The notes below the pieces were generated by a model. That model saw nothing but the letters and a program-made list of their open reading frames with translations, had not been told where the DNA came from and searched no databases. Of a stretch of 60,886 nt of DNA, positions 48,934-57,823 are shown piece by piece. Where the stretch lies: contig JBCCUL010000044.1 in the NCBI GenBank assembly GCA_039197065.1, positions 1 through 60,886 on the forward strand, written 5' to 3'. Position numbers and translations under genes: made by a program. The first letter of the stretch is position 1. Each line of letters begins with the position of its first letter. This DNA comes from JANQPX01 sp039197065 (lineage in GTDB: Bacteria > Pseudomonadota > Alphaproteobacteria > Geminicoccales > Geminicoccaceae).

Positions 48934-50348
48934 TGACCGTATTTTTCCCAGTATTGACCGAATAATTCGGCTTCGGTGGGTTTGTCCTCGGCAACCGAGG
49001 TGACGAGGTGGGTGATATTGATGAAGTGGCGGTAGTTCAAGTTTTCCGTGATCGAGTTGCCGCCCCAACTGCCGCAGCCCATGGAGAGCGTGAAGGGGAG
49101 GCCGGTGTCGAAACCGCCGCCATTGGCAAAGGTATGCGCCTGATTGACTAGCACCCGCACCACCGGCATGTCTTCGGCGAGCTTTCTCGCGCGTTCCAGA
49201 AGATTGGTGTGCAGGCCGAGCGAATGGCCTTTCCCTTGGAACTCAAGGATCTCCAGGGCCAGCTGCTGGGCATGCGCAAAATCATTGCCGCGATAGACGG
49301 TCAGCACCAGTGACAGTTTCTCGCCGGAAAGCGGGTGGGCGGGACCAATGCCGGTTTCCTCGACCATCATGAAGCGAGCGCTTTTCGCTGCCGCGGGCAG
49401 GTCGAACACCTCGGCCAGGGTTTCAGCGTCCTTGGCGATCACCTTCCGGTTCAGCTTGCCGTCGACCCAAAGGCGCTCCACCACGCGCCGCCCCTCGTCT
49501 GGCGTGGTCATGTAGCCGCCCGCCTCGGTCAGCGCCGCGATCGCGTCATCGAATATCTCGTCGACGATGATCACGCTGTTTTCCGAGGAGCAACTGGTGG
49601 CGTTGTCGAAGATCTTGGACGCCGTGATCTTTTCGGCAGCTGCCGTCAGATCCGCACTCTCGTCAATGATCACAGGCACATTGCCGGCGCCGACGCCGAT
49701 CGCCGGCGTGCCGCTGGAATAAGCTTTTCGAACGTTGTTCTGCGAGCCTGTGCAGACGATCAGATCGGCGGCGGCCATCAACGCCAGCGTCCGCTCCCGA
49801 TCCACCGGCGCCGGCACGATCTGCACCAAGTCGGATGGCGCTGCCACCTTCGCGAGTTCCGCTCGCATGCCGTCGACGGTTGCAGCCGTCGCCGCATAGC
49901 CGGCGGGGGAGGGGGCGATGATCACCGCATTGCCGCCCTTAACAGCCATCATCGCCTTGTTGACGGGCGTCGCCGCCGGGTTGGTGGATGGCGTGATCGC
50001 CGCGACCACGCCGATCGGCTTGCCGTATTTGACCAGGCCTTTCTCCGGCAGTTCCTCGATGACGCCGGTCGACTTGACCCGGAGCAGATCGCGAAGGGTG
50101 CCGAAGGTCTTCCGCTGGTTCTTGATGACCTTGTCCTCGACATTGCCGAGGCCGGTGCTCTCGACCGCGAGTTCCGCCAGGCGCCGTGCGTTTTCCGGCT
50201 TGTAGATGGACCAGGCCAGCGCTGTGACCGCATCGTCGATGGCCGCCTGATCGGTATTGTCGAAGGTCTCCATAGCGGCTCTGGCGCGATCGACCAGCTG
50301 AGCAACGACCATCTCAGGAGCCTCCACATGTCCCGCGTTGTTCGTCAT
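48930..50348 (-). CDS. CoA-acylating aldehyde dehydrogenase, SauS-like
   Basis: 472 aa CoA-dependent aldehyde dehydrogenase, catalytic Cys253 in NATSCSSENSVII. VKYGKPIGVVAAITPSTNPA and the C-terminal WGGNSITENLNYRHFINITH are characteristic of the acylating sulfoacetaldehyde/acetaldehyde dehydrogenase branch. The sulfoacetaldehyde dehydrogenase SauS of sulfoacetate degraders is the closest described role I recall. It heads the SucCD-like genes with 4-base overlaps, so the operon would convert acid to acyl-CoA to aldehyde, or the reverse. The assignment to sulfoacetate is an inference. Confidence 0.82.
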   Translation of the reverse strand: MTNNAGHVEAPEMVVAQLVDRARAAMETFDNTDQAAIDDAVTALAWSIYKPENARRLAELAVESTGLGNVEDKVIKNQRKTFGTLRDLLRVKSTGVIEELPEKGLVKYGKPIGVVAAITPSTNPAATPVNKAMMAVKGGNAVIIAPSPAGYAATAATVDGMRAELAKVAAPSDLVQIVPAPVDRERTLALMAAADLIVCTGSQNNVRKAYSSGTPAIGVGAGNVPVIIDESADLTAAAEKITASKIFDNATSCSSENSVIIVDEIFDDAIAALTEAGGYMTTPDEGRRVVERLWVDGKLNRKVIAKDAETLAEVFDLPAAAKSARFMMVEETGIGPAHPLSGEKLSLVLTVYRGNDFAHAQQLALEILEFQGKGHSLGLHTNLLERARKLAEDMPVVRVLVNQAHTFANGGGFDTGLPFTLSMGCGSWGGNSITENLNYRHFINITHLVTSVAEDKPTEAELFGQYWEKYGQ

Positions 50349-50506
50349 GGTCGGTCCCCCTCGTCCGTGGCCCCCGGCAAGTCATCCGACCGCCAGCTGG
50401 CGGCGGTGCTGTTCCAGATCAGTGTGAGGATCGCCGCCGTCAAGAGCAAGGCGGCGATCGGGCGGGCGAAGATGGCGTAGCCGGATCGCTGCGGGAAGCC
50501 ACTCAT
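50345..50506 (-). CDS. 53-aa membrane peptide, possible tail of a TctA-type permease
   Basis: A short frame whose TGA overlaps the aldehyde dehydrogenase ATG (ATGA). The peptide has one hydrophobic segment (FARPIAALLLTAAILTLIW) after SGFPQRSGYAI. This resembles the extreme C-terminus of TctA-type tripartite permeases (GDxSIFxTRPIA then a last helix). The frame is open upstream to about 50574 and reads DVYDIDIWLILITGM, also TctA-like in feel. It may be a 3' remnant of a lost permease gene kept because of translational coupling. The similarity is weak. Confidence 0.4.
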   Translation of the reverse strand: MSGFPQRSGYAIFARPIAALLLTAAILTLIWNSTAASWRSDDLPGATDEGDRP

Positions 50507-50727
50507 GCCTGTTATAAGGATCAACCAGATGTCGATGTCATAGACGTCCGGCTGGCGTCGCTCATGGCCGAGCCCCTAGGCGACTTCTCGAAGGTAGCCG
50601 CTGCAGACCTGTGCTGAACACAAACGTCAGAATGCGGCCATTGATATAAGACCTGCCAAACCCCAAATCTCTCGTCAGGATCCAAGACATCGAACCCTCT
50701 TGTTTTGCCAACCAAAAGGACGTGACC

Positions 50728-51201
50728 ATGGCCAAGGCGACATTCGGGGCCGGCTGTTTCTGGGGCGTGGAAGCCGAGTTTCGCAAGGTTCCTGGCGTGC
50801 TGTCGACCGCGGTCGGCTATGCCGGTGGCGCTGTCGAGAACCCGACCTACGAAATGGTCTGCACCGGCCGCACCGGGCATGCCGAGGTGGTCGAGGTCGA
50901 ATTCGATCCCGAGAAGGTGGGTTACGACCGGCTCCTCGATGTCTTTTGGGCGAATCACGATCCGACCCAGCTCAACCGCCAGGGCCCGGACATCGGCACG
51001 CAGTATCGATCGGCCGTCTTCTTTCACGATGCCGAACAGGAGGAAGAAGCCAAGGCCTCGCTCAAAAGGCTGGAAGCTTCAGGTATCCATCGAGGCGCCA
51101 TCGTCACCGAGATCACGCCTGCAAGCACCTTTTGGAAAGCCGAGGATTATCACCAGCAATATCTGGAAAAACGTGGCCTGGCGCACTGTCTTTTGCCGTA
51201 A
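50728..51201 (+). CDS. msrA: Peptide methionine sulfoxide reductase MsrA
   Basis: 157 aa. The catalytic Cys10 lies in the signature GCFWGVE; the YAGGAVENPTYEMVCTGRTGHAEVV and QYRSAVFF segments are typical. It reduces methionine-S-sulfoxide in oxidised proteins. ATG 50728 has AAAGGA eight bases upstream; the frame's GTG at 50722 is less likely. Single gene upstream of the ribosomal operon. Confidence 0.95.
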   Translation: MAKATFGAGCFWGVEAEFRKVPGVLSTAVGYAGGAVENPTYEMVCTGRTGHAEVVEVEFDPEKVGYDRLLDVFWANHDPTQLNRQGPDIGTQYRSAVFFHDAEQEEEAKASLKRLEASGIHRGAIVTEITPASTFWKAEDYHQQYLEKRGLAHCLLP

Positions 51202-51268
51202 GGCCGCTTTTTCCGGTTCGCCTGCTCGAAAACATGAAGCTGATCGGCAGGAAATTGCTGCCAAGTGC

Positions 51269-51297
51269 TTGCGAACTGACGAACTCTTGACTATAAC
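51269..51297 (+). promoter_or_regulatory. Probable rpmI-rplT promoter
   Basis: TTGCGA (51269-51274) and TATAAC (51292-51297) are 17 bases apart, close to the sigma-70 consensus, and end 61 bases before the rpmI ATG. Confidence 0.6.
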
Positions 51298-51358
51298 GCC
51301 TCTGCTTCAGGTCGGCCGAGCACCTGACAGCTTGGCACGACGAACGGAGTTTCCTCAC

Positions 51359-51556
51359 ATGTCGAAGCTTAAGACCAAGCGCGCTGCGGCGAAGCGCTTT
51401 CGCTTCACCGGCACGGGCAAGATCTTGCGGAACAAGGCTTATCACCGTCATCAGCTGACCCATAAGGCGAAGAAGGTGAAGGCCAATCAGCGCGGCACCG
51501 TGGTGGTTGCCGATGGCGACGCCAAGCTGATCAAGCGCATGCTCCCCTACGGCTAG
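51359..51556 (+). CDS. rpmI: Ribosomal protein bL35
   Basis: 65 aa, the normal bL35 length: SKLKTKRAAAKRFRFTGTGK at the start and a basic KAYHRHQLTHKAKKVKANQR core. It starts the rpmI-rplT operon. infC, which commonly precedes it, is not adjacent here: msrA takes that place. Confidence 0.97.
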   Translation: MSKLKTKRAAAKRFRFTGTGKILRNKAYHRHQLTHKAKKVKANQRGTVVVADGDAKLIKRMLPYG

Positions 51557-51630
51557 CGGCTGCCAGCCGCGGGGTTGTTTAGGTCGAAGCTGGCGTCGAA
51601 AGTCTTTTGGAAGATTGAAGGTACGAGAAC

Positions 51631-51990
51631 ATGGCACGGGTCAAAAGAGGCGTAACGACGAAGGCGCGACATAAGAAAGTCGTCGCTCTCGCTAAGGGTT
51701 ATCGCGGTCGCAGCAAGAATTGCTTCCGGCTGGCGATTAATCGTGTCGAGAAGGGTCTGCAATACGCCTATCGCGATCGCCGCGTGAAGAAGCGGAATTT
51801 CCGTTCGCTTTGGATCCAGCGCATCAACGCCGCGGCGCGCGAGCAGGGCCTTACCTATGGCCGCATGATGCACGGTCTCAAGACCGCCGGGATCGAAATC
51901 GACCGCAAGGTGCTCGCCGATATCGCCGTGCGCGATCAGTCTGCGTTTATGAGCTTGGCCAAGCAGGCCCAGTCCGCCCTGGAAAACTGA
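51631..51990 (+). CDS. rplT: Ribosomal protein bL20
   Basis: 119 aa, standard bL20: ARVKRGVTTKARHKKVVALA at the N-terminus, then KGYRGRSKNCFRLAINRVEK and FRSLWIQRINAAAREQGLTY. It binds 23S rRNA early in large-subunit assembly. It lies 74 bases after rpmI and is followed by an intrinsic terminator. Confidence 0.98.
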   Translation: MARVKRGVTTKARHKKVVALAKGYRGRSKNCFRLAINRVEKGLQYAYRDRRVKKRNFRSLWIQRINAAAREQGLTYGRMMHGLKTAGIEIDRKVLADIAVRDQSAFMSLAKQAQSALEN

Positions 51991-52020
51991 GAATATAGAC
52001 ATCATCAGATCTGGGGTAGG

Positions 52021-52043
52021 AAGGGGCCGGTGGGCCCCTTTTT
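52021..52043 (+). terminator. Rho-independent terminator of rpmI-rplT
   Basis: AAGGGGCC pairs with GGCCCCTT around a 4-base loop, running into five T. It separates the ribosomal genes from pheST. Confidence 0.85.
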
Positions 52044-52108
52044 GCTGTTTTCAGGCCTGAAGACAATTTGATGACAGCCCACTGACATGACCAACAACGA
52101 GACGGCCA

Positions 52109-53224
52109 ATGGTTGAGATGGCGAGAAAGAGCGAAGAGGCTGAAGGCGCGGTCGATATCGATCGGCTCGAAAGCGAGATCCTGGCACAGATCAACATTGC
52201 CGATCAGCTGGACGCGCTTGAGCAGATCCGTGTCGGGGAGCTCGGCAAAAAGGGCCGGATCACGCAGCTCACCAAGAGCCTCGGCGCGCTCGACCCCGAG
52301 GCCAGACGCGAAGCCGGTCAGCGCTACAACCAGGTGAAGCACGCGGTCGCCGAGGCGATTGCCGGGAAGCGGACGGCCCTCGAAGCCGAGGCCCTCGATG
52401 CCCAGCTTCTTCATGAGACCGTCGACGTCACCCTGCCGGTCCGCCCGGAAATCATGGGGCGCCTGCATCCGGTAAGCCAGGTGACCGAGGAGCTGATCGC
52501 GATCTTCGGCGAGATGGGCTTCCGCGTCGCCGAAGGCCCCGATGTCGAGGACGATTTCAACAACTTCACCGCCCTCAACATCCCGGCCGAGCATCCTGCC
52601 CGACAGATGCAGGACACCTTCTACATGGAGGCGGAGAAGGACGGCACGCCGCTGGTCCTGCGCACCCACACCTCGCCGGTGCAGATCCGCACCATGCTGT
52701 CCGGCCCGCCGCCCTACCGCATCATCGCGCCTGGCCGCACCTATCGCTGCGACTACGACATCACCCACACCCCGATGTTCCATCAGGTGGAAGGCCTCTT
52801 GATCGACCGACGCACCCATATGGGCCATCTGAAGGGTTGCCTGATCGACTTTGTTCGAACGTTTTTCGAACGGGACGACATCCCGGTGCGCTTCCGCCCG
52901 AGCTACTTCCCGTTCACCGAGCCGTCGGCGGAAATGGACATCGGCTGCAAGCGCACCGCCGATGAGCTGATCATCGGCGAGGGCGATGACTGGCTCGAAA
53001 TCCTCGGCTGCGGCATGGTGCACCCCAATGTGCTGCGCGCCGTCGGCGTCGACCCCGAGGTCTGGCAGGGCTTCGCCTTCGGCATGGGCATCGATCGCAT
53101 CGCCATGCTCAAATACGGCATCCCCGACCTTCGAACCTTCTTCGAGGGCGATCTGCGCTGGTCCGGCAATTACGGCTTCGGCGCCATCGACGTGCCCACC
53201 ACCTATGGAGGGTTGTCCCGATGA
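52109..53224 (+). CDS. pheS: Phenylalanine--tRNA ligase alpha subunit
   Basis: 371 aa class II synthetase. N-terminal coiled coil (about residues 1-95), then motif 2 RTYRCDYDITHTPMFHQVEG and motif 3 FGMGIDRIAMLKYGIPDLR. Charges tRNA-Phe as an alpha2-beta2 complex with PheT. Its stop overlaps the pheT ATG (ATGA). ATG 52109 is used; an in-frame ATG at 52118 is possible. Confidence 0.97.
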   Translation: MVEMARKSEEAEGAVDIDRLESEILAQINIADQLDALEQIRVGELGKKGRITQLTKSLGALDPEARREAGQRYNQVKHAVAEAIAGKRTALEAEALDAQLLHETVDVTLPVRPEIMGRLHPVSQVTEELIAIFGEMGFRVAEGPDVEDDFNNFTALNIPAEHPARQMQDTFYMEAEKDGTPLVLRTHTSPVQIRTMLSGPPPYRIIAPGRTYRCDYDITHTPMFHQVEGLLIDRRTHMGHLKGCLIDFVRTFFERDDIPVRFRPSYFPFTEPSAEMDIGCKRTADELIIGEGDDWLEILGCGMVHPNVLRAVGVDPEVWQGFAFGMGIDRIAMLKYGIPDLRTFFEGDLRWSGNYGFGAIDVPTTYGGLSR

Positions 53225-55626
53225 AGTTTTCCCTACCCTGGCTGAAGGAGCATCTGGAGACCGACGCCGACGTCGAGCAGATCGCCGACAAGCTCACCGC
53301 GCTTGGTCTCGAGGTGGACGATGTCGAGGCGAGAGGCTCCGATCTCACCGCCTTCACCGTCGCCGAGATCGTCGGCCTTCGCCGCCATCCCGATGCCGAG
53401 CGCCTGAACCTCTGCGAGGTCGACACCGGCAAGGGCAAGCTCGAGGTGGTGTGTGGCGCCCCTAACGTCCATCTCGGCATGAAGGCTGTGTTCGGCCCGG
53501 TCGGCTCGGTCATTCCTGCGACCGGCGACGTGCTGAAACGCGCCAAGATCCGCGGCGTCGAAAGCCAGGGCATGCTGTTCTCGGAACGCGAGCTCGGTCT
53601 CGGCGAGGATCATGACGGTATCGTCGAGCTGCCGGCGGACGCCAAGGTCGGCCAGCCCGCCATCGATTTCATGACCATCGAAGGCCCGGTGATCGACATC
53701 GACATCACCCCGAACCGGAGCGACTGCTTCGGTATCTCAGGCGTCGCCCGCGAGCTGGCCGCGGGTGGTATCGGCACGCTCAAGAGCCGGGATTTCAGCC
53801 CGGTGCCCGCCGATTTCGAGACCGATCTCGACGTGGTCTTCGATCTGCCGGAAGGGAGAGAGGCCGCCTGTCCGCTGTTCGTGGCGCGCGAATTCAAAGG
53901 CGTGAAGAACGGCCCGAGCCCCGCCTGGCTGCAGGCCCGCCTCACCGCCATCGGGCTTCGGCCGATCTCGGCCCTGGTCGATATCACCAACTATGTCTGC
54001 TTCGATCTCGGCCGCCCACTCCACGTGTTCGACGCCAACAAGCTGAACGGCCGACGTCTCACCCTTCGCTTCTCGAAGGCAGGCGAACGACTTGAAGCCC
54101 TGGACGGCAAAACCTACGACCTCGACGACGAGGTGACGGTCATTGCGGACGCCTCGGGCCCGGCCGCACTTGGTGGCATCATGGGCGGTGAGCCGACCGG
54201 TTGCACCGAAGAGACCACTGACGTCATCCTGGAGATCGCACTCTTCTGTCCGAGGCGGACGGCCTTGACCGGACGAAAACTCGGTATCGAGAGCGACGCG
54301 CGCACCCGCTTCGAGCGCGGCCTCGATCCCGCCATGGTCATCGCCGGCGCCGAATACGCCACCAAGCTTATCCAGGAACTCTGCGGCGGCGAGGCGAGCC
54401 AGCTGGTGGTCGCGGGCTCGGTCCCCGGCCTCCGCCCGCCTTTCCCGTTCCGTCTCGGCCATCTCGAGCGCCTCGCCGGCATCACCCTCGATGTCGAGAC
54501 GATCGAAAGACATCTCCGAGCTCTCGGCTTTCAAGTCGAAGCGGTCGACGACGAGACCATCCAGGTGGTGCCGCCATCCTGGCGCCATGACGTGCGCATG
54601 GAAGCGGATATCGTCGAAGAGCTGGCGCGCCTCCAGGGCTATGAGCGCATCCCGCCCATGCCGGTCCGGCGCACCACGGCGGTCAGCGAGCCGATCCTCG
54701 CACCCGAACAGCGGATGCGCTCGATCGCGAGGCGCACGCTCGCGGCCCGCGGCATTTCCGAAGCGGCCACCTGGTCCTTCATCGAACCCGCCATGGCCAA
54801 GGCCTTTGGCGAGGATGGATTAAAGCTGCGCAACCCGATCAACGCCGAGCTTTCCGTGCTGCGCCCGAGCGTTCTTCCCAATCTCCTGCAGGCGGCGGGA
54901 CGCAATCGCAATCGCGGCATCGAGAGTGTCGCGCTCTTCGAATCAGGCCCGCGCTTCTACGGAGACCAGCCCGGCGAGCAGGAGGTGACCATCGGCGGCG
55001 TGCGCGTCGGCCCGAATCACGGTCGCCACTGGTCAAGTCAGCCCCGCGACGTTGACGTCTTTGACGCCCGCGCAGACGCCCTTGCCGTTTTGCACGCCTG
55101 CAAGGTCAATCCCGACGGCCTGCGCGTCGTCGCTGATGGCCCGGGCCACTATCATCCCGGCCGCAAAGGGCGCCTGATGCTCGGCCCGAAAACCGTGCTC
55201 GCCGAGTTCGGCGAGATCCATCCCGCCATCCTGCAAAAGCTCGATCTCGAAACCCGCGCCGTCGGCTTCGAGGTCTTTTTGGATCGCTTGCCCAAGCCCA
55301 AGAAGAAAAAGTCTTGTGCGAGACCGCCGCTCAAGGCGTCCAACTTCCCACCGGTCGATCGCGACTTCGCCTTCGTCGTCGAAAAGGACGTGCCCGCCGA
55401 AATCCTGCTGCACGCCGTACGTGGTGCCGACAAGGCTCTGATCCAGGACGTGTCGCTGTTTGACGTCTATGAAGGCAAGGGGCTGGAGGACGGCAAAAAA
55501 TCCCTCGCGCTCGCGGTGAGAATGCAGGCCATGGACCACACGCTCGAAGAAGGCGAGATCGACGCTGCGGTCAAGAAGATCACCGCCGCCGCCGCCAAGG
55601 CGACGGGCGCCACCTTGCGCGCTTGA
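53221..55626 (+). CDS. pheT: Phenylalanine--tRNA ligase beta subunit
   Basis: 801 aa, full length. Order of domains: tRNA-binding OB domain (about residues 39-148, VCGAPNVHLGMKAVF), B3/B4 editing region (about 215-390), B5 domain (about 400-475), the catalytic-like core, and a C-terminal FDX-ACB domain (about 705-800, KASNFPPVDRDFAFVVEKDV). Coupled to pheS by a 4-base overlap. Confidence 0.97.
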   Translation: MKFSLPWLKEHLETDADVEQIADKLTALGLEVDDVEARGSDLTAFTVAEIVGLRRHPDAERLNLCEVDTGKGKLEVVCGAPNVHLGMKAVFGPVGSVIPATGDVLKRAKIRGVESQGMLFSERELGLGEDHDGIVELPADAKVGQPAIDFMTIEGPVIDIDITPNRSDCFGISGVARELAAGGIGTLKSRDFSPVPADFETDLDVVFDLPEGREAACPLFVAREFKGVKNGPSPAWLQARLTAIGLRPISALVDITNYVCFDLGRPLHVFDANKLNGRRLTLRFSKAGERLEALDGKTYDLDDEVTVIADASGPAALGGIMGGEPTGCTEETTDVILEIALFCPRRTALTGRKLGIESDARTRFERGLDPAMVIAGAEYATKLIQELCGGEASQLVVAGSVPGLRPPFPFRLGHLERLAGITLDVETIERHLRALGFQVEAVDDETIQVVPPSWRHDVRMEADIVEELARLQGYERIPPMPVRRTTAVSEPILAPEQRMRSIARRTLAARGISEAATWSFIEPAMAKAFGEDGLKLRNPINAELSVLRPSVLPNLLQAAGRNRNRGIESVALFESGPRFYGDQPGEQEVTIGGVRVGPNHGRHWSSQPRDVDVFDARADALAVLHACKVNPDGLRVVADGPGHYHPGRKGRLMLGPKTVLAEFGEIHPAILQKLDLETRAVGFEVFLDRLPKPKKKKSCARPPLKASNFPPVDRDFAFVVEKDVPAEILLHAVRGADKALIQDVSLFDVYEGKGLEDGKKSLALAVRMQAMDHTLEEGEIDAAVKKITAAAAKATGATLRA

Positions 55627-55713
55627 CCGCCGTGGCGGTCAAGACCGGCCTTGAGGACGGGTTTTTCGGGAATGCCCTGCTCGGTTTCCCGGCGAAATCC
55701 GTTGGCTCATCAA

Positions 55714-55738
55714 GGCCGGAGCGGCGGCCAGGTTTTTT
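55714..55738 (+). terminator. Probable terminator after pheT
   Basis: GGCCG and CGGCC form a 5-bp stem with a 6-base loop, followed by AGG and six T. It lies about 90 bases after the pheT stop and faces the converging outer-membrane gene. Confidence 0.5.
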
Positions 55739-55767
55739 CCGGGGCCGTCCCAATTATGATGGTCAGG

Positions 55768-56445
55768 TCAGAATCGGTAGCGAAACTTGGCCTCGATGCT
55801 GTTGAAGGAGACCTCACTCTCCGAAACCTCATCCTCGAGAACGGGGACGTAGGTCCAGCGATAGCCTCCATCCAGGAACCAGCGGGGCGACAGACGAACG
55901 CCGATACCAGCCAGGACTTCGGCAACGAAGGTCAAGTCGGCATCGGCCCCGTCAAGTTCGTAATACAGGCCGCCGACACCAAATCCGACATAGGGAATCG
56001 TCTCCGGCAGGCCCTCGCCGACCAGCATCGATAAATCGTAAGGCACGTCGAAAAAGCTGAGCGCGCTCAACTTGCCATAGTTGATGTCGGCATTCTCGTT
56101 CAGGATGTCGAGCTCCGCCTCGGCGCGGCCGGCAGTCAGCTCGATTTCGCTGCGCAGAAATTCGGTCTGATAGCCTGCTGCACCGCCGAAGCGCAAAATC
56201 CAGCCATCGAACTCGTCCTCGATGCTGATGCCTGCCTCTTCGATGTCGGCATCGCCGGCCACATAGCCGAATGAAAAAACCGGCGACAGATAAAATCCTG
56301 AGGTCGAATCGATCAGGTCCTTCTTCAGGGACTCCAGACTACGAAGCTCTTGATCGGTGTCTGCAGGCTCGGCCGTCTGTGCGAAGGCTCCGCCCGTCAG
56401 GATAAGTCCGCTGATGGAGGCGGCGACGATCATTCTTGGGAGCAT
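55768..56445 (-). CDS. Outer-membrane beta-barrel protein
   Basis: 225 aa. Signal peptide (MIVAASISGLILTGGAFA) followed by alternating beta strands and a C-terminal ...KFRYRF ending in Phe, the outer-membrane insertion signal. Paired aromatic residues in GFYLSPVFSFGYVAGD and PYVGFGVGGLYYEL fit an eight-stranded porin-like barrel (OMP_b-brl family). An acidic stretch follows the signal. Function unknown; monocistronic and convergent with pheT. Confidence 0.8.
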   Translation of the reverse strand: MLPRMIVAASISGLILTGGAFAQTAEPADTDQELRSLESLKKDLIDSTSGFYLSPVFSFGYVAGDADIEEAGISIEDEFDGWILRFGGAAGYQTEFLRSEIELTAGRAEAELDILNENADINYGKLSALSFFDVPYDLSMLVGEGLPETIPYVGFGVGGLYYELDGADADLTFVAEVLAGIGVRLSPRWFLDGGYRWTYVPVLEDEVSESEVSFNSIEAKFRYRF

Positions 56446-56572
56446 TACGGGGCAATCTCCTTGTTCAGCTGACTTGCTGTCGCTGTCGTTTTGATGTCTT
56501 GCTTGCGTGTGGTCCCGTCACAACCCTTCAACGGGAATGTCGGCATCTTGCCACTGTGAGCTCTTCGCGCAT

Positions 56573-57823
56573 TCAGTTGGCTGATGCTTCGAGGTCGGCG
56601 ATACATTGTTGATGGGCGCCTGTGACTTGCTGCAGACGTTGTTCCAGCTGCTCGATCTGCTGCAGCGCCTCCCGTGCTTGGATGCCTCCGCCTTGTCGCT
56701 GCTGCAGGCAGGCTTCAGCGACGTCAAAGGCCTCTTCATAACGGCTTTCCGCCGTCTCAGCCCTTTGGCGCATGGCATCTGCGCTTTGCGCCGCCTCTTC
56801 GACCGATTGGAAGGTCACGTTATCGACACGCTGCTGCAACTCGTCTCGTCGACGGCTTGCCTGACCGCGCTCACTGCGGGCGACCTCGACGTCCTTGCGC
56901 AGCTGAGCAAGTGCGGCTTCATTCTCTGAGGCGTTTTGTTTGAGGGTTTCGAGCTCGGTCACCATGACCTCTCGGTTGCGCTCGGCCTCCCTCAACCGCT
57001 CCGCCATCGACTGCTGCTGCGCTGACAGCGATCTGAAGTCGTTGGCTAACTCATCACGCTCACGTCTCAAGATCGCCGTCTCGATCGTGTTCTGGACAGT
57101 CGGGTTCGGCGATGCGTCGGTGGACAGATTGGACGAAGCTGCATTGTCATCCTGATCGCTGTCGGCGACTAGTCCTCCTTGGCTGGCCTCTTCATAAAAG
57201 CGCGCAGCAGCCGGATGCAATTCGAGATCAATGTCCTTTAGGACAGGGGCTGGATCTGACGAGGCTGATGCCGAGAGCAGAACAGCGAGCTTTTTGTTGT
57301 TGCTGAAGAGAGCTTGCATGACGGCTTGAACCTGTCGACCGTCCTTTTCCTGATGTGTGACGAGGACTGTCCCCGAGTCGTCTGTGTTCTGGATTACCGC
57401 GACGGCCCGAACCATCGACAGCTGATTCGCCGGCATGCCGCCCTTGCTGAGTTGGCCTATGTCGAGCACGGCGAAGTCGGCAACCCGCCCGAGAACCGAC
57501 TGTAAATGGTCGCTGTCATCGCCACCCGAAGACAGAGCGCTGAGGTTGACGGGCTGGCTACCGGAGCCAAGCGTTACAACAGCGGATAGAGCGACACCGG
57601 TCCTGTAGGAGGGCGTGCTCATATCGCCGACAGCGACCAGATCCGCAAAGCTTTCGGACGGCCAGAGGAAGATCTGAGCAAACAAGAATAACGACAGAGC
57701 GATTGGTCCTGGCAGCGATTGGAAAGGTGCGTTCCGGGCCATCTTCCATCGTTGCGCTGGTGTTTCGATCTGTCGTGCGCCGCGCGCTCTCTCGATTTGG
57801 CTCGGATTACCTTCAAAATTCAT
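56573..57823 (-). CDS. Secreted protein: truncated TAXI-like domain fused to a coiled coil
   Basis: 416 aa. After a signal peptide (SLPGPIALSLFLFAQIFLWP, cleaved near SFA) residues 61-205 resemble both ends of a TAXI TRAP binding protein (VADFAVLDIGQLS, MVRAVAVIQNTDD, then LELHPAAARFYEEA), with the usual middle ligand lobe missing. An acidic Ser/Asn linker leads to a long coiled coil (about 245-410: MAERLREAERNREVMVTELE; QIEQLEQRLQQVTGAHQQC). ATG 57823 is used; Met at 57742 would give a shorter N-terminus. Likely periplasmic, oligomeric. Function unknown. Confidence 0.6.
   Translation of the reverse strand: MNFEGNPSQIERARGARQIETPAQRWKMARNAPFQSLPGPIALSLFLFAQIFLWPSESFADLVAVGDMSTPSYRTGVALSAVVTLGSGSQPVNLSALSSGGDDSDHLQSVLGRVADFAVLDIGQLSKGGMPANQLSMVRAVAVIQNTDDSGTVLVTHQEKDGRQVQAVMQALFSNNKKLAVLLSASASSDPAPVLKDIDLELHPAAARFYEEASQGGLVADSDQDDNAASSNLSTDASPNPTVQNTIETAILRRERDELANDFRSLSAQQQSMAERLREAERNREVMVTELETLKQNASENEAALAQLRKDVEVARSERGQASRRRDELQQRVDNVTFQSVEEAAQSADAMRQRAETAESRYEEAFDVAEACLQQRQGGGIQAREALQQIEQLEQRLQQVTGAHQQCIADLEASAN

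Noticed and set aside
50521..51027. A 168-codon minus-strand frame opposite msrA
   Set aside because: It is antisense to msrA and has no motifs; only its downstream neighbour (the TctA-like tail, another frame) is of interest.
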